Both the position numbers and the translations under genes were made by a program. Below are positions 24,561 to 34,124 of a DNA stretch of 38,683 bases, piece by piece (position 1 is the stretch's first letter; every line of letters starts with the position of its first letter). The notes beneath the pieces were generated by a model. It was not told where the DNA came from. It saw only the letters and a program-made list of their open reading frames with translations, and did not search any database. The stretch comes from Clostridia bacterium. Its GTDB lineage: Bacteria > Bacillota > Clostridia > Oscillospirales > CAG-272. The DNA lies in NCBI GenBank assembly GCA_017451915.1, contig JAFTNJ010000013.1, positions 1 to 38,683 of the forward strand, given 5' to 3'.

Positions 24561-27500
24561 ATGAAAAAAAGAATGCTTGCGTTGCTTCTGGCGGCCTTGA
24601 TGTTGCTTTCGCTCCTGGCAGCCTGCAAACCCAACCCCTCGGGTGGGGACGTCACCACCGATCCCGGAACCGGCACCACCGCATCCGTGATCATCACTAC
24701 CGAGGAGGGAGAAAAGCCCATCGATCCCCCCTCCTATGACATCGATCCCAACGCCTCGGTCTACTCCGGCACCCCCGATACCTCCTGGTACACGGGTGAC
24801 AAGACCGAATATATTCTCACCTCTGCCGATCAGCTGGTGGGCATGAACACCCTCCGCACCTCCTCCGCGGGCAGCATCACCTTTGAGGGCGTTACCATTA
24901 AGCTGGATTGCGACGTGCTGATCAATGAGGGCACTGCCGACGAGATCATGGCGCGCGGATACGCCAACAAGATCTGGCAGGTTCCCTCCCACTCCAAGTA
25001 TCTCTTCAAGGGCACTCTGGACGGCCAGGGACACACGGTCTCGGGCGTTTACATTCCCATGGAGAACTCGGGCATCTCGGGGATGTTCGGCAGTCTTGCG
25101 GGCAATGCCGAGATCAAAAACCTGAACGTCGTCAACAGTTGTCTCATCGCCGCGCCCGTGGCCGACAAGCAGATCCTTGGCTGTCTTTCGGGCAGAATCC
25201 TTGAGAGCGACTCCGACGTAAAAATCTCCAACGTGCTGATCAATTTTAACTTTGGCGAGGAAGGGTACGCCGTAAACCGTGTGGGCGGCTTCTTTGGCGA
25301 CGTTTGCTCCGGCGCAAAGCTGACCATGGAAAACTGCGAATACTACGGCAACCTCAACATCACCGGTGAATATGCCGGCGGTCTGATCGGCTACGTTTCC
25401 AACCGTAACATGAATCTTTCCTTTATCAACTGTAAGGTTGGCGGCAATATCACCGCCAACGAATACGCAGGCGGCTTCTTTGGTGCCTACACCGCAAATT
25501 CTCTCACTCTGACGGATTGCTCCTCCAACGCCAACGTAAAGGCAACCTCCCACGTTGGCGGCATTGCGGGCTGCTGTGTGACCGATACCTATTCCGAAAA
25601 GGGCCTTGCCTGTACCGCGAAGGTGGAGGGCAAGGAATTTGTGGGGGACATCATGGGCTTTAGCACCGTGATCACCGATCCCACGGGCGGCGCGCGTCCT
25701 GCCACCACTCCCGAGGGCACCACGCAGATCCGTGTTATGAGCTTCAACCTGCGTCTCAATCTTCCCGAAACCTCGGGCGGAATTGCCAACGTCAAGGCAC
25801 ACCGTCTTGCGGCCGCCAAGGCAGAGATCGAGTATTACGATCCCGATATCCTGGGCGTACAGGAGGATACCTACGCATGGAATACCGGTCTGATTCTAAA
25901 CGATTACAACATCATCATGGGATCCGACTACAAGAACGAAAACACCGAGCGCACCGCCATCTATTACAAGAAGGGCCTGACCCTTCTGGAGGGCGGCAAC
26001 GTATGGCTGACCGCTTCGGGCAAGGAAAGCGGCGCGGCACTGACGGTGGCCGACCTCTTTGAAAAGGGCGGAAAATACGAAATGTCCGAGGAGCTTCTTG
26101 CAAAGCTGGGCATCACCAAGGATTCCCCCGATTCGGTTCTCAAGGACAAACACTACACCTACGTTGACAAGAACGGCGTGACCCAAACCCATGAGGGCGG
26201 TTATGTGATCATGGATACCCGTAATGCGGTTTGGGGCGTGTTCGACATCAACGGACAGATCGTGATTCACGTCAACACCCACCTCCAGCACAGAGGCCAG
26301 GACAGCGTTTACAGCAACGATGCCCTGCAGGAGATCCGCAATCTGGAGCGTGTGAAGGAATTTTCCTATATTCAGGAGCTTCTTCAGGAGCTGAAAAAGA
26401 AGTATCCCGATGCCCAGATTGTTATGACGGGCGACTGGAACGATCACCCCATGTCCGATATTTACAACGCGGTGGTTGGCGCGGGCTACATCTGCTCCAA
26501 CTTCACGGCAGAAACCCGCGTAGGTCCTCACTGCTCCTGGAACCAAGCCTTTAACGGTGACAAGCACGGACACAACTATCCCAGCCAGTACGAGGGCACC
26601 GGCACCACTTATCTTGACTACATCTTTGTAACCGATGGCATCTCTACTCTCAAATTCGCGTCGGGCAGAGGGAAGGCGACCATCACCGACGAGAACGGAA
26701 AAGATCTCACCATCTACACCTCCGATCACCTCCCCATCATCGCCGACATCTGCTTTAAGACCGAAAAGACCGGTTCTCCCATCGATCCCGACTACAAGGA
26801 GGAAGAGGACGATCTTTCCAAGCCCTCCTATTTTACGGGACGTCAGGACATCTCCTGGTACACCGGCGACAAGACCGAGTATGTTCTCACCACCGCCGAC
26901 CAGCTGGCGGGACTCATGGCACTCAGAATCAACTCCAAGGGCACTACCACCTTTGAGGGCGTCACCATTAAGCTGGGCAGAGACATGATCTTCAACGAGG
27001 GCGACCTCTCCCAAGGTGCCACACACATCTGGCCCACCATCCACTCCTCCTATCTCTTCAAGGGCACCTTTGACGGACAGGGACACACCGTCAGCGGCAT
27101 CTATATGCCTTATGAGGATTCGGGTGTCAAGGGAATGTTCGGAGGCGTTGGCGGCAACGCGGTCTTCAAGGATCTCAAGCTTGAAAACTTCTATTACAGC
27201 GCGCCTCCCAAGGATAAGGGAATCACCGGCGCACTCATCGCCAAGGTTTCCGGCGGCGGCAACGTGACGATCTCCAACGTCACCGTTGACGGCTACGCCT
27301 GCGAGAACAGCAACTATTCCTACTACTGCGTTGGCGGTATCGTGGGGTGGATTGAAAGCAGCAGCACCCTGACCATGGAGAACTGCACCTTCAACGGTAA
27401 GATCAACTTCCCCACCCAAGGCACCGAGATCGGCGGCTTGGTTGGCACCGTCAAGAAAGGCTGTACGCTGAATTTGAAGGATTGCGTAAACAACGGCGAG

Positions 27501-27647
27501 CTGATCGGTAAGGATTACGTAGGCGGCCTGGTAGGCAGCGTACTGTCCGGCGGCCAGCTCAATGTGGAAAACAGCCAAAACAAGGGCACCATCACCGTCA
27601 CGGGAACCCATCAGGACGACGTGGTGGGCAAGGACCAGCGTTCCTGA
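24561..27647 (+). CDS. Array lipoprotein 2: beta-helix / EEP phosphodiesterase / beta-helix
   Basis: A 1028-residue paralogue, the longest of the four. Lipobox LLAAC (Cys22). Module A (about 67-375) has VYSGTPDTSWYTG; its FKGTLDGQGHTVSGVY differs by Leu from the others. The EEP domain (about 390-725) keeps VMSFNLRL, GVQED, NTHLQHR, TGDWNDH and SDHLPI, and contains an extra HEGGYVIMDTRNAVWG strand shared with lipoprotein 3. Module B (about 756-1028) begins YFTGRQDISWYTG and ends in ENSQNKGTITV. The ATG at 24561 has AAGAAAGGA upstream. The first coding part after the lipobox is identical over 68 bases to that of lipoprotein 3. Confidence 0.85.
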   Translation: MKKRMLALLLAALMLLSLLAACKPNPSGGDVTTDPGTGTTASVIITTEEGEKPIDPPSYDIDPNASVYSGTPDTSWYTGDKTEYILTSADQLVGMNTLRTSSAGSITFEGVTIKLDCDVLINEGTADEIMARGYANKIWQVPSHSKYLFKGTLDGQGHTVSGVYIPMENSGISGMFGSLAGNAEIKNLNVVNSCLIAAPVADKQILGCLSGRILESDSDVKISNVLINFNFGEEGYAVNRVGGFFGDVCSGAKLTMENCEYYGNLNITGEYAGGLIGYVSNRNMNLSFINCKVGGNITANEYAGGFFGAYTANSLTLTDCSSNANVKATSHVGGIAGCCVTDTYSEKGLACTAKVEGKEFVGDIMGFSTVITDPTGGARPATTPEGTTQIRVMSFNLRLNLPETSGGIANVKAHRLAAAKAEIEYYDPDILGVQEDTYAWNTGLILNDYNIIMGSDYKNENTERTAIYYKKGLTLLEGGNVWLTASGKESGAALTVADLFEKGGKYEMSEELLAKLGITKDSPDSVLKDKHYTYVDKNGVTQTHEGGYVIMDTRNAVWGVFDINGQIVIHVNTHLQHRGQDSVYSNDALQEIRNLERVKEFSYIQELLQELKKKYPDAQIVMTGDWNDHPMSDIYNAVVGAGYICSNFTAETRVGPHCSWNQAFNGDKHGHNYPSQYEGTGTTYLDYIFVTDGISTLKFASGRGKATITDENGKDLTIYTSDHLPIIADICFKTEKTGSPIDPDYKEEEDDLSKPSYFTGRQDISWYTGDKTEYVLTTADQLAGLMALRINSKGTTTFEGVTIKLGRDMIFNEGDLSQGATHIWPTIHSSYLFKGTFDGQGHTVSGIYMPYEDSGVKGMFGGVGGNAVFKDLKLENFYYSAPPKDKGITGALIAKVSGGGNVTISNVTVDGYACENSNYSYYCVGGIVGWIESSSTLTMENCTFNGKINFPTQGTEIGGLVGTVKKGCTLNLKDCVNNGELIGKDYVGGLVGSVLSGGQLNVENSQNKGTITVTGTHQDDVVGKDQRS
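24615..24682 (+). repeat. 68-bp exact direct repeat, copy 1
   Basis: Bases 24615-24682, covering the lipobox end and Pro/Thr linker of lipoprotein 2, are identical to 27905-27972 in lipoprotein 3, including third codon positions. Confidence 0.9.
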
Positions 27648-27661
27648 GCACTCAAAATCAT

Positions 27662-27702
27662 CCGGGGTGCCCCAAATGCATTTTTGCATTGGGGCACCCC
27701 GG
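27662..27702 (+). terminator. Terminator of array lipoprotein 2
   Basis: A long stem: CCGGGGTGCCCC (27662-27673) plus TGCA pairs with 27685-27702, with one bulged A, followed by TGTTTTTTG. It is 14 bases after the stop codon. Confidence 0.88.
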
Positions 27703-27775
27703 TGTTTTTTGTTTTGCACAAAAATTGCTTTCTTTTGCAATATTCTGTTCCTCAAAAAAAATTTACAAAATCCCA

Positions 27776-27804
27776 TTCCTTTCCCACCTTTCCTATGGTA
27801 TAAT
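27776..27804 (+). promoter_or_regulatory. Promoter of array lipoprotein 3
   Basis: Extended -10 TGGTATAAT (TATAAT 27799-27804) with a weak -35 TTCCTT (27776-27781) at 17 bases. Confidence 0.65.
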
Positions 27805-27850
27805 TGCACCAAGGGGGCCCTGCCCCACTACGAAGAAAGGAACCCAATTT

Positions 27851-30778
27851 ATGAAAACAAAGCTTCTTGCCTGCCTGCTGGCGACCCTGATGCTACTGCC
27901 CCTGCTGGCAGCCTGCAAACCCAACCCCTCGGGTGGGGACGTCACCACCGATCCCGGAACCGGCACCACCGCGCCCGTGATCATCACCACCGAGGAGGGG
28001 GCCAAGCCCATGGATCCTCCCTCCTACGACATCGACCCCAATGCCTCTGTCTACTCCGGCACCCCCGATACCTCCTGGTACACCGGGGACAAGACCGAAT
28101 ATATTCTCACCTCTGCCGACCAGCTCGTCGGCTTCCACTCCCTGCGCAGCGAGACCTTCAATTATGAGGGCATCACCGTGAAGCTGGATTGCGACGTGAT
28201 CATCAATCCCGGCACCGCCGAGGAGGTCAAGGCCAGGGCCTCCGGGAACCATTCCTGGAAGGAGCTCAACTCCAGTTACCTGTTCAAGGGCACCTTTGAC
28301 GGCCAGGGACACATCATCTCCGGCGTGTATATGCAGCTGGGCGGCTCCGGCGTCAAGGGAATGTTTGGCGGTGTGGGCGGCAACGCCGTGCTGAAGAACT
28401 TTACCCTGATCAACTCCTACTTTGGCGGCCCCAGTGCCACCGGCAAGCACTCCATGGGTGCCATTGCCGCAAAGGTTGCGGGCGAGGGAGCGAACGTCAC
28501 CTTCTCGGGCGTGAACGTCAACGCCATTCTGGAGGAGGGCTCTGCCCAGTTCAGCCGTGTGGGCGGTCTGATCGGTCAGGTTTCCGAGAACGTGACCCTG
28601 ACCCTGGAGAACTGTCAGTTTGACGGCTCGATCTCGATCACCGGAAGCTACGCCGGCGGTATGATCGGCTACGCCAGCGCGCTGGAGCTGACGGTTCATA
28701 TGACGGGCTGTGCCAACCGCGGAAACATCTCTGCCACCACCTATGCCGGCGGTATGACCGGCGTTCTGGTTCCCGCCTACGCAACCCAGACCAACTGTCA
28801 AAACCTCGGCGTAATCACCGCGGAGCATGACGCCGGTGACCTCAACGGCCGTATCTCCATGATGAAGGATCCCACCAACGGAGCCCGTCCCACCGCTCCC
28901 GAGGGCACCACGGCGCTGCGCGTAATGAGCTTTAACGTGCAAGCCTCCCTGCCCAAGGAAAACGGACAGCTGACGCAGGCGTCGCAAAACCGCATTGAAG
29001 CCGTAAAGCAGGAGATCCTGTTCTACAGCCCCGACCTGCTGGGTCTGCAGGAGGACAGCGAAACCTGGGTCACCCAGCTCCGTCTGGCCGACTATAACAT
29101 CCTCCACGACGGCACCGCCTCCTCCAGCGGCGAGCGCTGCGCCATCTTCTACAAAAAAGGCCTCAAGCTCCTCTCCAGCGGCACCGCTTGGTTGACCGCC
29201 ACCCGCACGGGTGAGGGCGCGGGCCTGACCTATGAGGATCTTTCCACCCCCGGAAGCAAGTACTACATGACGCCCGAGGAGTTGGCCATCATCGGCGTTT
29301 CCTCGACGGCAGACCTCAAGGCCAAAAAGACCACCTACGTGGATCAAACCACCGGCAAGACCGTGACCATGGAAAGCGGATCCTACGTTCTTTTGGACAC
29401 CCGCAAGGTTACCTATGGTGTCTTTGACATCAACGGCCAGACCGTGATCTACATGAACACCCACCTCCAGCACCGCAAGCCCAACGCCGAATACAGCAAC
29501 GACGCCTTCCAAAAGGTGCGCAGTATGGAGCGTTTGAAGGAATTCGACCTGATGCAGGAGACCCTGGCAGAGGTCAAAAAGACCTATCCCGACGCGCTGG
29601 TCTTTATGACGGGCGACTGGAACGACCTCCCCTACACCGCTATCTACGAGAGCATTGTTACCGACTACGGCTACGTTTGCACCAACTTTGACACGCTGCA
29701 AAAATACGGCGTCAACGGCTCCTGGAACAATGCCTTCAATCTGGAAAAGCAGGGCGACAACTACCCCAGCAAGAGCGAGGGCACCTCGGGCTCCTATCTG
29801 GACTACTGCTTCGTTTCTCCCGAGATCGACACCCTGAAGTTCCGCGTAGGTGCGGGCAAGGCCGAGATTACTCTGAACGACGGAAGCAAGAAGACCATCT
29901 ACACCTCCGACCACCTTCCCATCATCGCTGACATCTGCTTCAAGACCCCCAAGACCGGCTCTCCCATTGATCCCGACTACCAGGATCCCACCGTGGACCC
30001 CACCGTCTATTCGGGCATTGCCGACATGACCTGGTACACCGGGGACAAGACCGAGTATATTCTCACCTCGGCCGATCAGCTCATGGGCTTCCAGGCATTG
30101 CGCGCACAGCAGATCTCCTTTGAGGGTGTAACCATCAAGCTGGGCTGCGACGTAACCATCAACCAAGGCACCGCCGAGGAGATCCGGGCACGCGGCACCA
30201 ACAACTATGACTGGGCACAGCTCAACTCCTCCTACTTCTTTAAGGGCACCTTTGACGGCCAGGGACACACCATCTCCGGCCTCTATATGCAGCTGACCAC
30301 CGCCGCCGTGCGCGGAATGTTCGGTGGCGTCAGCGGTAACGCGGTCATCAAGAATTTCACCCTGGAGAATTCTTACTTCGGCGGCCCCTCCGCCAACAAG
30401 CAGGTTCTTGGAACCTTGGTAGCTAAGGTATCCTCCGGCGCAAACGTAACCATCTCCAACGTCACCGTCAACAGCCTGATGCAAGAGGGTGACGGAACCC
30501 TCTACTACATTGGCGGTCTGGTTGGCAACGTGGAAGCGGGATGTACCCTGACCCTGGAGAACTGCGAATACAAGGGCGCCATCCAATTCCCCGCCAAGGG
30601 AACCAAGATTGGCGGACTTGTGGGCGCGGTACAGGCAGGTGCTACCCTGAACCTGAACGGCTGTCGCTTCAGCGGCTCCATTCAAGCTCTTTCCGAGGCG
30701 GAAACCCTGGTGGGCTACGTCACCGCAGACTCGGTGGTAAACAATAACGGAAGTACCTCCACGGGAACCCTTTCTTAA
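27851..30778 (+). CDS. Array lipoprotein 3: beta-helix / EEP phosphodiesterase / beta-helix
   Basis: A 975-residue lipoprotein with lipobox LLAAC (Cys22). Module A (about 67-345): VYSGTPDTSWYTG, FKGTFDGQGHIISGVY, GGVGGNAVLKNFTL, and GLUG-like turns VGGLIGQVSENVTLTLENC and YAGGMIGYAS. EEP domain (about 356-690): VMSFNVQ, GLQED, NTHLQHR, TGDWNDLP and SDHLPI, all intact. Module B (about 718-975): VYSGIADMTWYTG, FKGTFDGQGHTISGLY, IGGLVGNVEAG. The ATG at 27851 has GAAAGGA about 12 bases upstream. It has its own promoter and terminator. The N-terminal linker shares exact sequence with lipoprotein 2; the rest has diverged. Confidence 0.85.
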   Translation: MKTKLLACLLATLMLLPLLAACKPNPSGGDVTTDPGTGTTAPVIITTEEGAKPMDPPSYDIDPNASVYSGTPDTSWYTGDKTEYILTSADQLVGFHSLRSETFNYEGITVKLDCDVIINPGTAEEVKARASGNHSWKELNSSYLFKGTFDGQGHIISGVYMQLGGSGVKGMFGGVGGNAVLKNFTLINSYFGGPSATGKHSMGAIAAKVAGEGANVTFSGVNVNAILEEGSAQFSRVGGLIGQVSENVTLTLENCQFDGSISITGSYAGGMIGYASALELTVHMTGCANRGNISATTYAGGMTGVLVPAYATQTNCQNLGVITAEHDAGDLNGRISMMKDPTNGARPTAPEGTTALRVMSFNVQASLPKENGQLTQASQNRIEAVKQEILFYSPDLLGLQEDSETWVTQLRLADYNILHDGTASSSGERCAIFYKKGLKLLSSGTAWLTATRTGEGAGLTYEDLSTPGSKYYMTPEELAIIGVSSTADLKAKKTTYVDQTTGKTVTMESGSYVLLDTRKVTYGVFDINGQTVIYMNTHLQHRKPNAEYSNDAFQKVRSMERLKEFDLMQETLAEVKKTYPDALVFMTGDWNDLPYTAIYESIVTDYGYVCTNFDTLQKYGVNGSWNNAFNLEKQGDNYPSKSEGTSGSYLDYCFVSPEIDTLKFRVGAGKAEITLNDGSKKTIYTSDHLPIIADICFKTPKTGSPIDPDYQDPTVDPTVYSGIADMTWYTGDKTEYILTSADQLMGFQALRAQQISFEGVTIKLGCDVTINQGTAEEIRARGTNNYDWAQLNSSYFFKGTFDGQGHTISGLYMQLTTAAVRGMFGGVSGNAVIKNFTLENSYFGGPSANKQVLGTLVAKVSSGANVTISNVTVNSLMQEGDGTLYYIGGLVGNVEAGCTLTLENCEYKGAIQFPAKGTKIGGLVGAVQAGATLNLNGCRFSGSIQALSEAETLVGYVTADSVVNNNGSTSTGTLS
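27905..27972 (+). repeat. 68-bp exact direct repeat, copy 2
   Basis: Identical to 24615-24682; see that entry. Confidence 0.9.
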
Positions 30779-30799
30779 CTCCGTCCAAATATTTTTTGA

Positions 30800-30824
30800 G
30801 GGCGTTGCAATCCTTGCAACGCCC
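30800..30824 (+). terminator. Terminator of array lipoprotein 3
   Basis: GGGCGTTGCAA (30800-30810) pairs perfectly with TTGCAACGCCC (30814-30824) around TCC, followed by TTTCCTTTTCC. Confidence 0.88.
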
Positions 30825-30829
30825 TTTCC

Positions 30830-30867
30830 TTTTCCAAGAATGTAAGAAATCGCTACGTTCTTGGAAA
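30830..30867. repeat. Second inverted repeat upstream of array lipoprotein 4
   Basis: TTTTCCAAGAA near 30830 and TTCTTGGAAAA ending at 30867 form an inverted repeat separated by about 16 bases. It lies between the terminator of lipoprotein 3 and the promoter of lipoprotein 4, and could be an operator or a second terminator arm. Confidence 0.55.
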
Positions 30868-30935
30868 ATCCGTTTAGATTTTCAATCAATTTTGAAGAAA
30901 TCCACGAAAAGGAGAAAAAAATCAACAAAAAAATC

Positions 30936-30964
30936 TTGCAATCCACCAAGATTTGTAGTAAAAT
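30936..30964 (+). promoter_or_regulatory. Promoter of array lipoprotein 4
   Basis: TTGCAA (30936-30941), 17 bases, TAAAAT (30959-30964), about 53 bases before the start codon. Confidence 0.75.
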
Positions 30965-31016
30965 GGTAATACCTTCGATCCCCTCAGGGGGAAATCTCTT
31001 GAAAGGAAGCGATCCT

Positions 31017-33944
31017 ATGAAACGAATTCTTGCCCTTCTTTTGGTATCCGTGATGCTCCTTGCCTCCCTGGCAGCCTGCAACGGAGATTCCTCCGGAAAC
31101 AACGGTACCACTTCGCCCCCCGAGGTTGAGGTTGATCCCAACTCCTCGGTTTACGGCGGAACCCCCGACACCTCTTGGTATACCGGTGACAAGTCCGAAT
31201 ATATTCTCACCACCGCCGCACAGCTGTACGGCTTCCAGGAGCTGCGCAGCAGCACCTGCACCTTTGAGGGTGTTACCATTAAGCTGGGAGCCGATATCGT
31301 TCTCAACCCCGGCTCCATTGAGGAGATCAAGGCCGCCGCAACCAAGCACGAGTGGCGGATCCTGACCCCCGATCAGCCCTTCCGCGGTACCTTTGACGGC
31401 CAGGGACATACCGTTTCGGGTCTTTACCTGCAGCTCAAGGATACCGGCGTGGCCTCCATGTTCGGTGTTGCCGCAGGCAATGCAACCATCACCAACTTCA
31501 AGTTAGTCAACAGCTACTTTGGCGGCCCCAACGCGGCCGACCAAACCACGCTGGCCGCCATCGTTTCCCAGATCACCGAGGACGATGCCAACGTTACCAT
31601 CTCCTTTGTATCGGTACACGCCGAGATTACCGAAACCTCCAAGCCCTTCAGCAAGGCCGCCGGCTTTGTAGGCTATATATCCGGAGCCGGTACCCTCTCT
31701 ATGACCAACTGTGAGTTCGACGGCCTGATCAAGGTTTCCGGCACCCACGTTGGCGGTCTGGTAGCACACATTGACAGTGCCAAGGCAGTAATAAACATTG
31801 GTAGCTGCTCTAACTTTGGCGATCTGACCGCCTCCCGCTACTGCGGCGGTATTATTGGACAGACCAAATCCCAGAGCCAAAAGGTCAACGACTGCATCAG
31901 CCGCGGCGAGCTGACCTGTGACCTGGACAGCGGACGTCTCTACGGCGAAAAGATCGACCTGTACGATCCCAACGAGGGCGCACGTCCCGAGACCCCCGAG
32001 GGCAAGACCGCTCTGCGCGTGATGTCCTTTAACGTTCAGGGCTCCCTTTCCACCAGCGGTGGCTCCCTGACCGATGCGGCACTCAACCGTGTGGAAGCGG
32101 TAAAGCAGGAGATTCTTGCCCACAACCCCGACCTTCTGGGTCTGCAGGAGGACCGCGAGGCCTGGCTCATTCATTTGAACCTGGAAGACTATAACATCAT
32201 TCAATACAGCTCGGGTCTTTCCGCCGGTGCCGAGCGTTGTGCCATCTACTACAAGAAGGGACTGACACTTCTGGAGAGCGGTATGAAGTATCTGACTCCC
32301 GAATCCCGCTACGGTGAGGGCTCGGCGCTGACCATGGAGGACATTACCACCCAGGGCAGCCGCTACTACCTGACCCCCGAGGAGCTGGAGATCCTGGACA
32401 TTCATCCTGCCGAGGGCGACGCCTCGATCTACGGCAAGAAATACCAGTACGTGGATAAGGACTCCGGCGAGGTGAAGCCCTACACCGCCGGCTACACCTA
32501 CACCACCCTGCGCAAAATGACCTACGGCGTGTTTGACATCAACGGCCAGACCGTGATCTACATCAACACCCACCTCAACCACAGAGCCCAGAACTCGGAA
32601 TACAGCAACCCCACCTACCTTAAGATCCGCAGCTTTGAGCGTGTAAAGGAATTCTACTACATGCAGCAGACCCTTGCCGAGCTCCTGAAGAAATACCCCA
32701 ACTCTCCCGTATTCATGACGGGTGACTGGAACGACGGCATTGACTCCGAGATCTACACGGTAGTAACCAAGGAGGCCGGCTTCCGCAGCTCCCACACCTG
32801 CACCGACGACGTGATCGGTTACTTTGGCACCTGGAACAACGCCTTTGATCTGGATGTTCAGGGCGACTGCTACCCCTCCTCCAAGGAAGGCCCCTCCGGT
32901 GGATATCTGGACTACTGCTTCATCTCTCCCGAGATCGACGTTCTCCGCTTTATCTACGGTGAGGGCAAGGCAAAGATCACGGCCGTAGACGGAACCCGAA
33001 AGTTCATTTACACCTCCGACCACCGCCCCATTATCGCAGATATCTGCTTTGACACTCCCAGAACCGGCTCCCCCATTGATCCCAACTACAAGGAACCCAC
33101 GGAGGATTTTTCCAAGCCCTCCACCTACTCGGGCATTCCCGACACCGCCTGGTACACGGGAGACAAGACCGAGTACACCCTGATCAATGCCGATCAGTTT
33201 GTGGGTATGCTGCTCCTGCGGCAAAACTCCTCGGGATCCCTCACCTTTGAGGGCGTGACCATTAAGCTGGCACGCGACCTGATCTTTAACGAGGGTACCG
33301 TTGCGGAATTCCTGAAGGTCGGCAACCCCACCGAGATCCAGGCCCTCAACTCCAATTATCAGTTCAAGGGCACCTTTGACGGCCAGGGACACACCATTCA
33401 CGGCATCTACATGCAGTGCACCTCCGCTGCCGTGAAGGGACTGTTCGGAGGACTGGGTGATAACGCCGTGATCAAGAACCTCACTCTGGAGGAATGCTAC
33501 GCCGGCGGCGCAAGCTCCAGCGGCAAGAACACGCTGGCTATCCTGGCGGCTCGCATTTCGGGCACCAACGTTCTCTTCTCCAACATCAAGATCGTAAACG
33601 CGCAGATCCAGGAAGGCACTGCCACCATGTACGCCTACGGCGCATTGGCAGGACGTTTGGACACCTCGGCGTCTTTGACCATTGAGAACTGCGAGGTTTC
33701 GGGCACCATCAACGCCCCCAACTGCTCCAAGATCGGTAGCTTGGTTGGTTACGCCTTTACCGGCTCCAGCCTGACCATTAAGAACAGCTCCAGTAGTATG
33801 AGCATTACCGCCAAGAACGAAGCAGGCGGCCTGGTAGGTTATATTTCCGATAACGTCACTCTGACGGTGACCAACGGAACCTTTACCGGCAGCATTACCT
33901 GCCCCGGCTCCAAGGGCGATATTTGCAGCAACTGGAACCCTTAA
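31017..33944 (+). CDS. Array lipoprotein 4: beta-helix / EEP phosphodiesterase / beta-helix
   Basis: A 975-residue lipoprotein with lipobox SLAAC (Cys21) and a short linker. Module A (about 45-320): VYGGTPDTSWYTG, FRGTFDGQGHTVSGLY, GLUG-like AAGFVGYISGAGTLSMTNC and VGGLVAHID. EEP domain (about 333-680): VMSFNVQ, GLQED, INTHLNHR, TGDWNDG and SDHRPI. The Gln-to-Asn and Leu-to-Arg changes next to catalytic positions make it the most divergent EEP of the four. Module B (about 702-975): TYSGIPDTAWYTG, FKGTFDGQGHTIHGIY, IGSLVGYAFTGSSLTI. The ATG at 31017 has GAAAGGA about 9 bases upstream. It is the last EEP-bearing gene of the array. Confidence 0.85.
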   Translation: MKRILALLLVSVMLLASLAACNGDSSGNNGTTSPPEVEVDPNSSVYGGTPDTSWYTGDKSEYILTTAAQLYGFQELRSSTCTFEGVTIKLGADIVLNPGSIEEIKAAATKHEWRILTPDQPFRGTFDGQGHTVSGLYLQLKDTGVASMFGVAAGNATITNFKLVNSYFGGPNAADQTTLAAIVSQITEDDANVTISFVSVHAEITETSKPFSKAAGFVGYISGAGTLSMTNCEFDGLIKVSGTHVGGLVAHIDSAKAVINIGSCSNFGDLTASRYCGGIIGQTKSQSQKVNDCISRGELTCDLDSGRLYGEKIDLYDPNEGARPETPEGKTALRVMSFNVQGSLSTSGGSLTDAALNRVEAVKQEILAHNPDLLGLQEDREAWLIHLNLEDYNIIQYSSGLSAGAERCAIYYKKGLTLLESGMKYLTPESRYGEGSALTMEDITTQGSRYYLTPEELEILDIHPAEGDASIYGKKYQYVDKDSGEVKPYTAGYTYTTLRKMTYGVFDINGQTVIYINTHLNHRAQNSEYSNPTYLKIRSFERVKEFYYMQQTLAELLKKYPNSPVFMTGDWNDGIDSEIYTVVTKEAGFRSSHTCTDDVIGYFGTWNNAFDLDVQGDCYPSSKEGPSGGYLDYCFISPEIDVLRFIYGEGKAKITAVDGTRKFIYTSDHRPIIADICFDTPRTGSPIDPNYKEPTEDFSKPSTYSGIPDTAWYTGDKTEYTLINADQFVGMLLLRQNSSGSLTFEGVTIKLARDLIFNEGTVAEFLKVGNPTEIQALNSNYQFKGTFDGQGHTIHGIYMQCTSAAVKGLFGGLGDNAVIKNLTLEECYAGGASSSGKNTLAILAARISGTNVLFSNIKIVNAQIQEGTATMYAYGALAGRLDTSASLTIENCEVSGTINAPNCSKIGSLVGYAFTGSSLTIKNSSSSMSITAKNEAGGLVGYISDNVTLTVTNGTFTGSITCPGSKGDICSNWNP

Positions 33945-33960
33945 TAGCAACATCACAATT

Positions 33961-33994
33961 TACGCCCCCAAACGGCACGCCGTTTGGGGGCGTA
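33961..33994 (+). terminator. Terminator of array lipoprotein 4
   Basis: TACGCCCCCAAACGGC (33961-33976) pairs with GCCGTTTGGGGGCGTA (33979-33994), followed by TCCTTT. The stem core CCCAAACGGC recurs in the next terminator. Confidence 0.85.
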
Positions 33995-34033
33995 TCCTTT
34001 GGATCGCTCCACAAAGCCTCCCCTGTCCCCCTC

Positions 34034-34062
34034 TTGACAATTTGGAAAAATCATGCTATACT
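34034..34062 (+). promoter_or_regulatory. Promoter of lipoprotein 5
   Basis: TTGACA (34034-34039), 17 bases, TATACT (34057-34062) with TGC before the -10, about 63 bases before the start. Confidence 0.82.
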
Positions 34063-34124
34063 GAAATCGGGGGAATGCCCCTCCTTCCCCACGCTACGAA
34101 TAAAAAACAGAAAGGAGCATCCTT

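Noticed and set aside
27893-31141. A 1082-codon open frame on the minus strand across lipoproteins 2-4
   Set aside because: It is the antisense shadow of lipoprotein 3 and its gaps. GC-rich third positions suppress stops; it lacks a ribosome binding site and its translation is low-complexity Gly/Val/His-rich.
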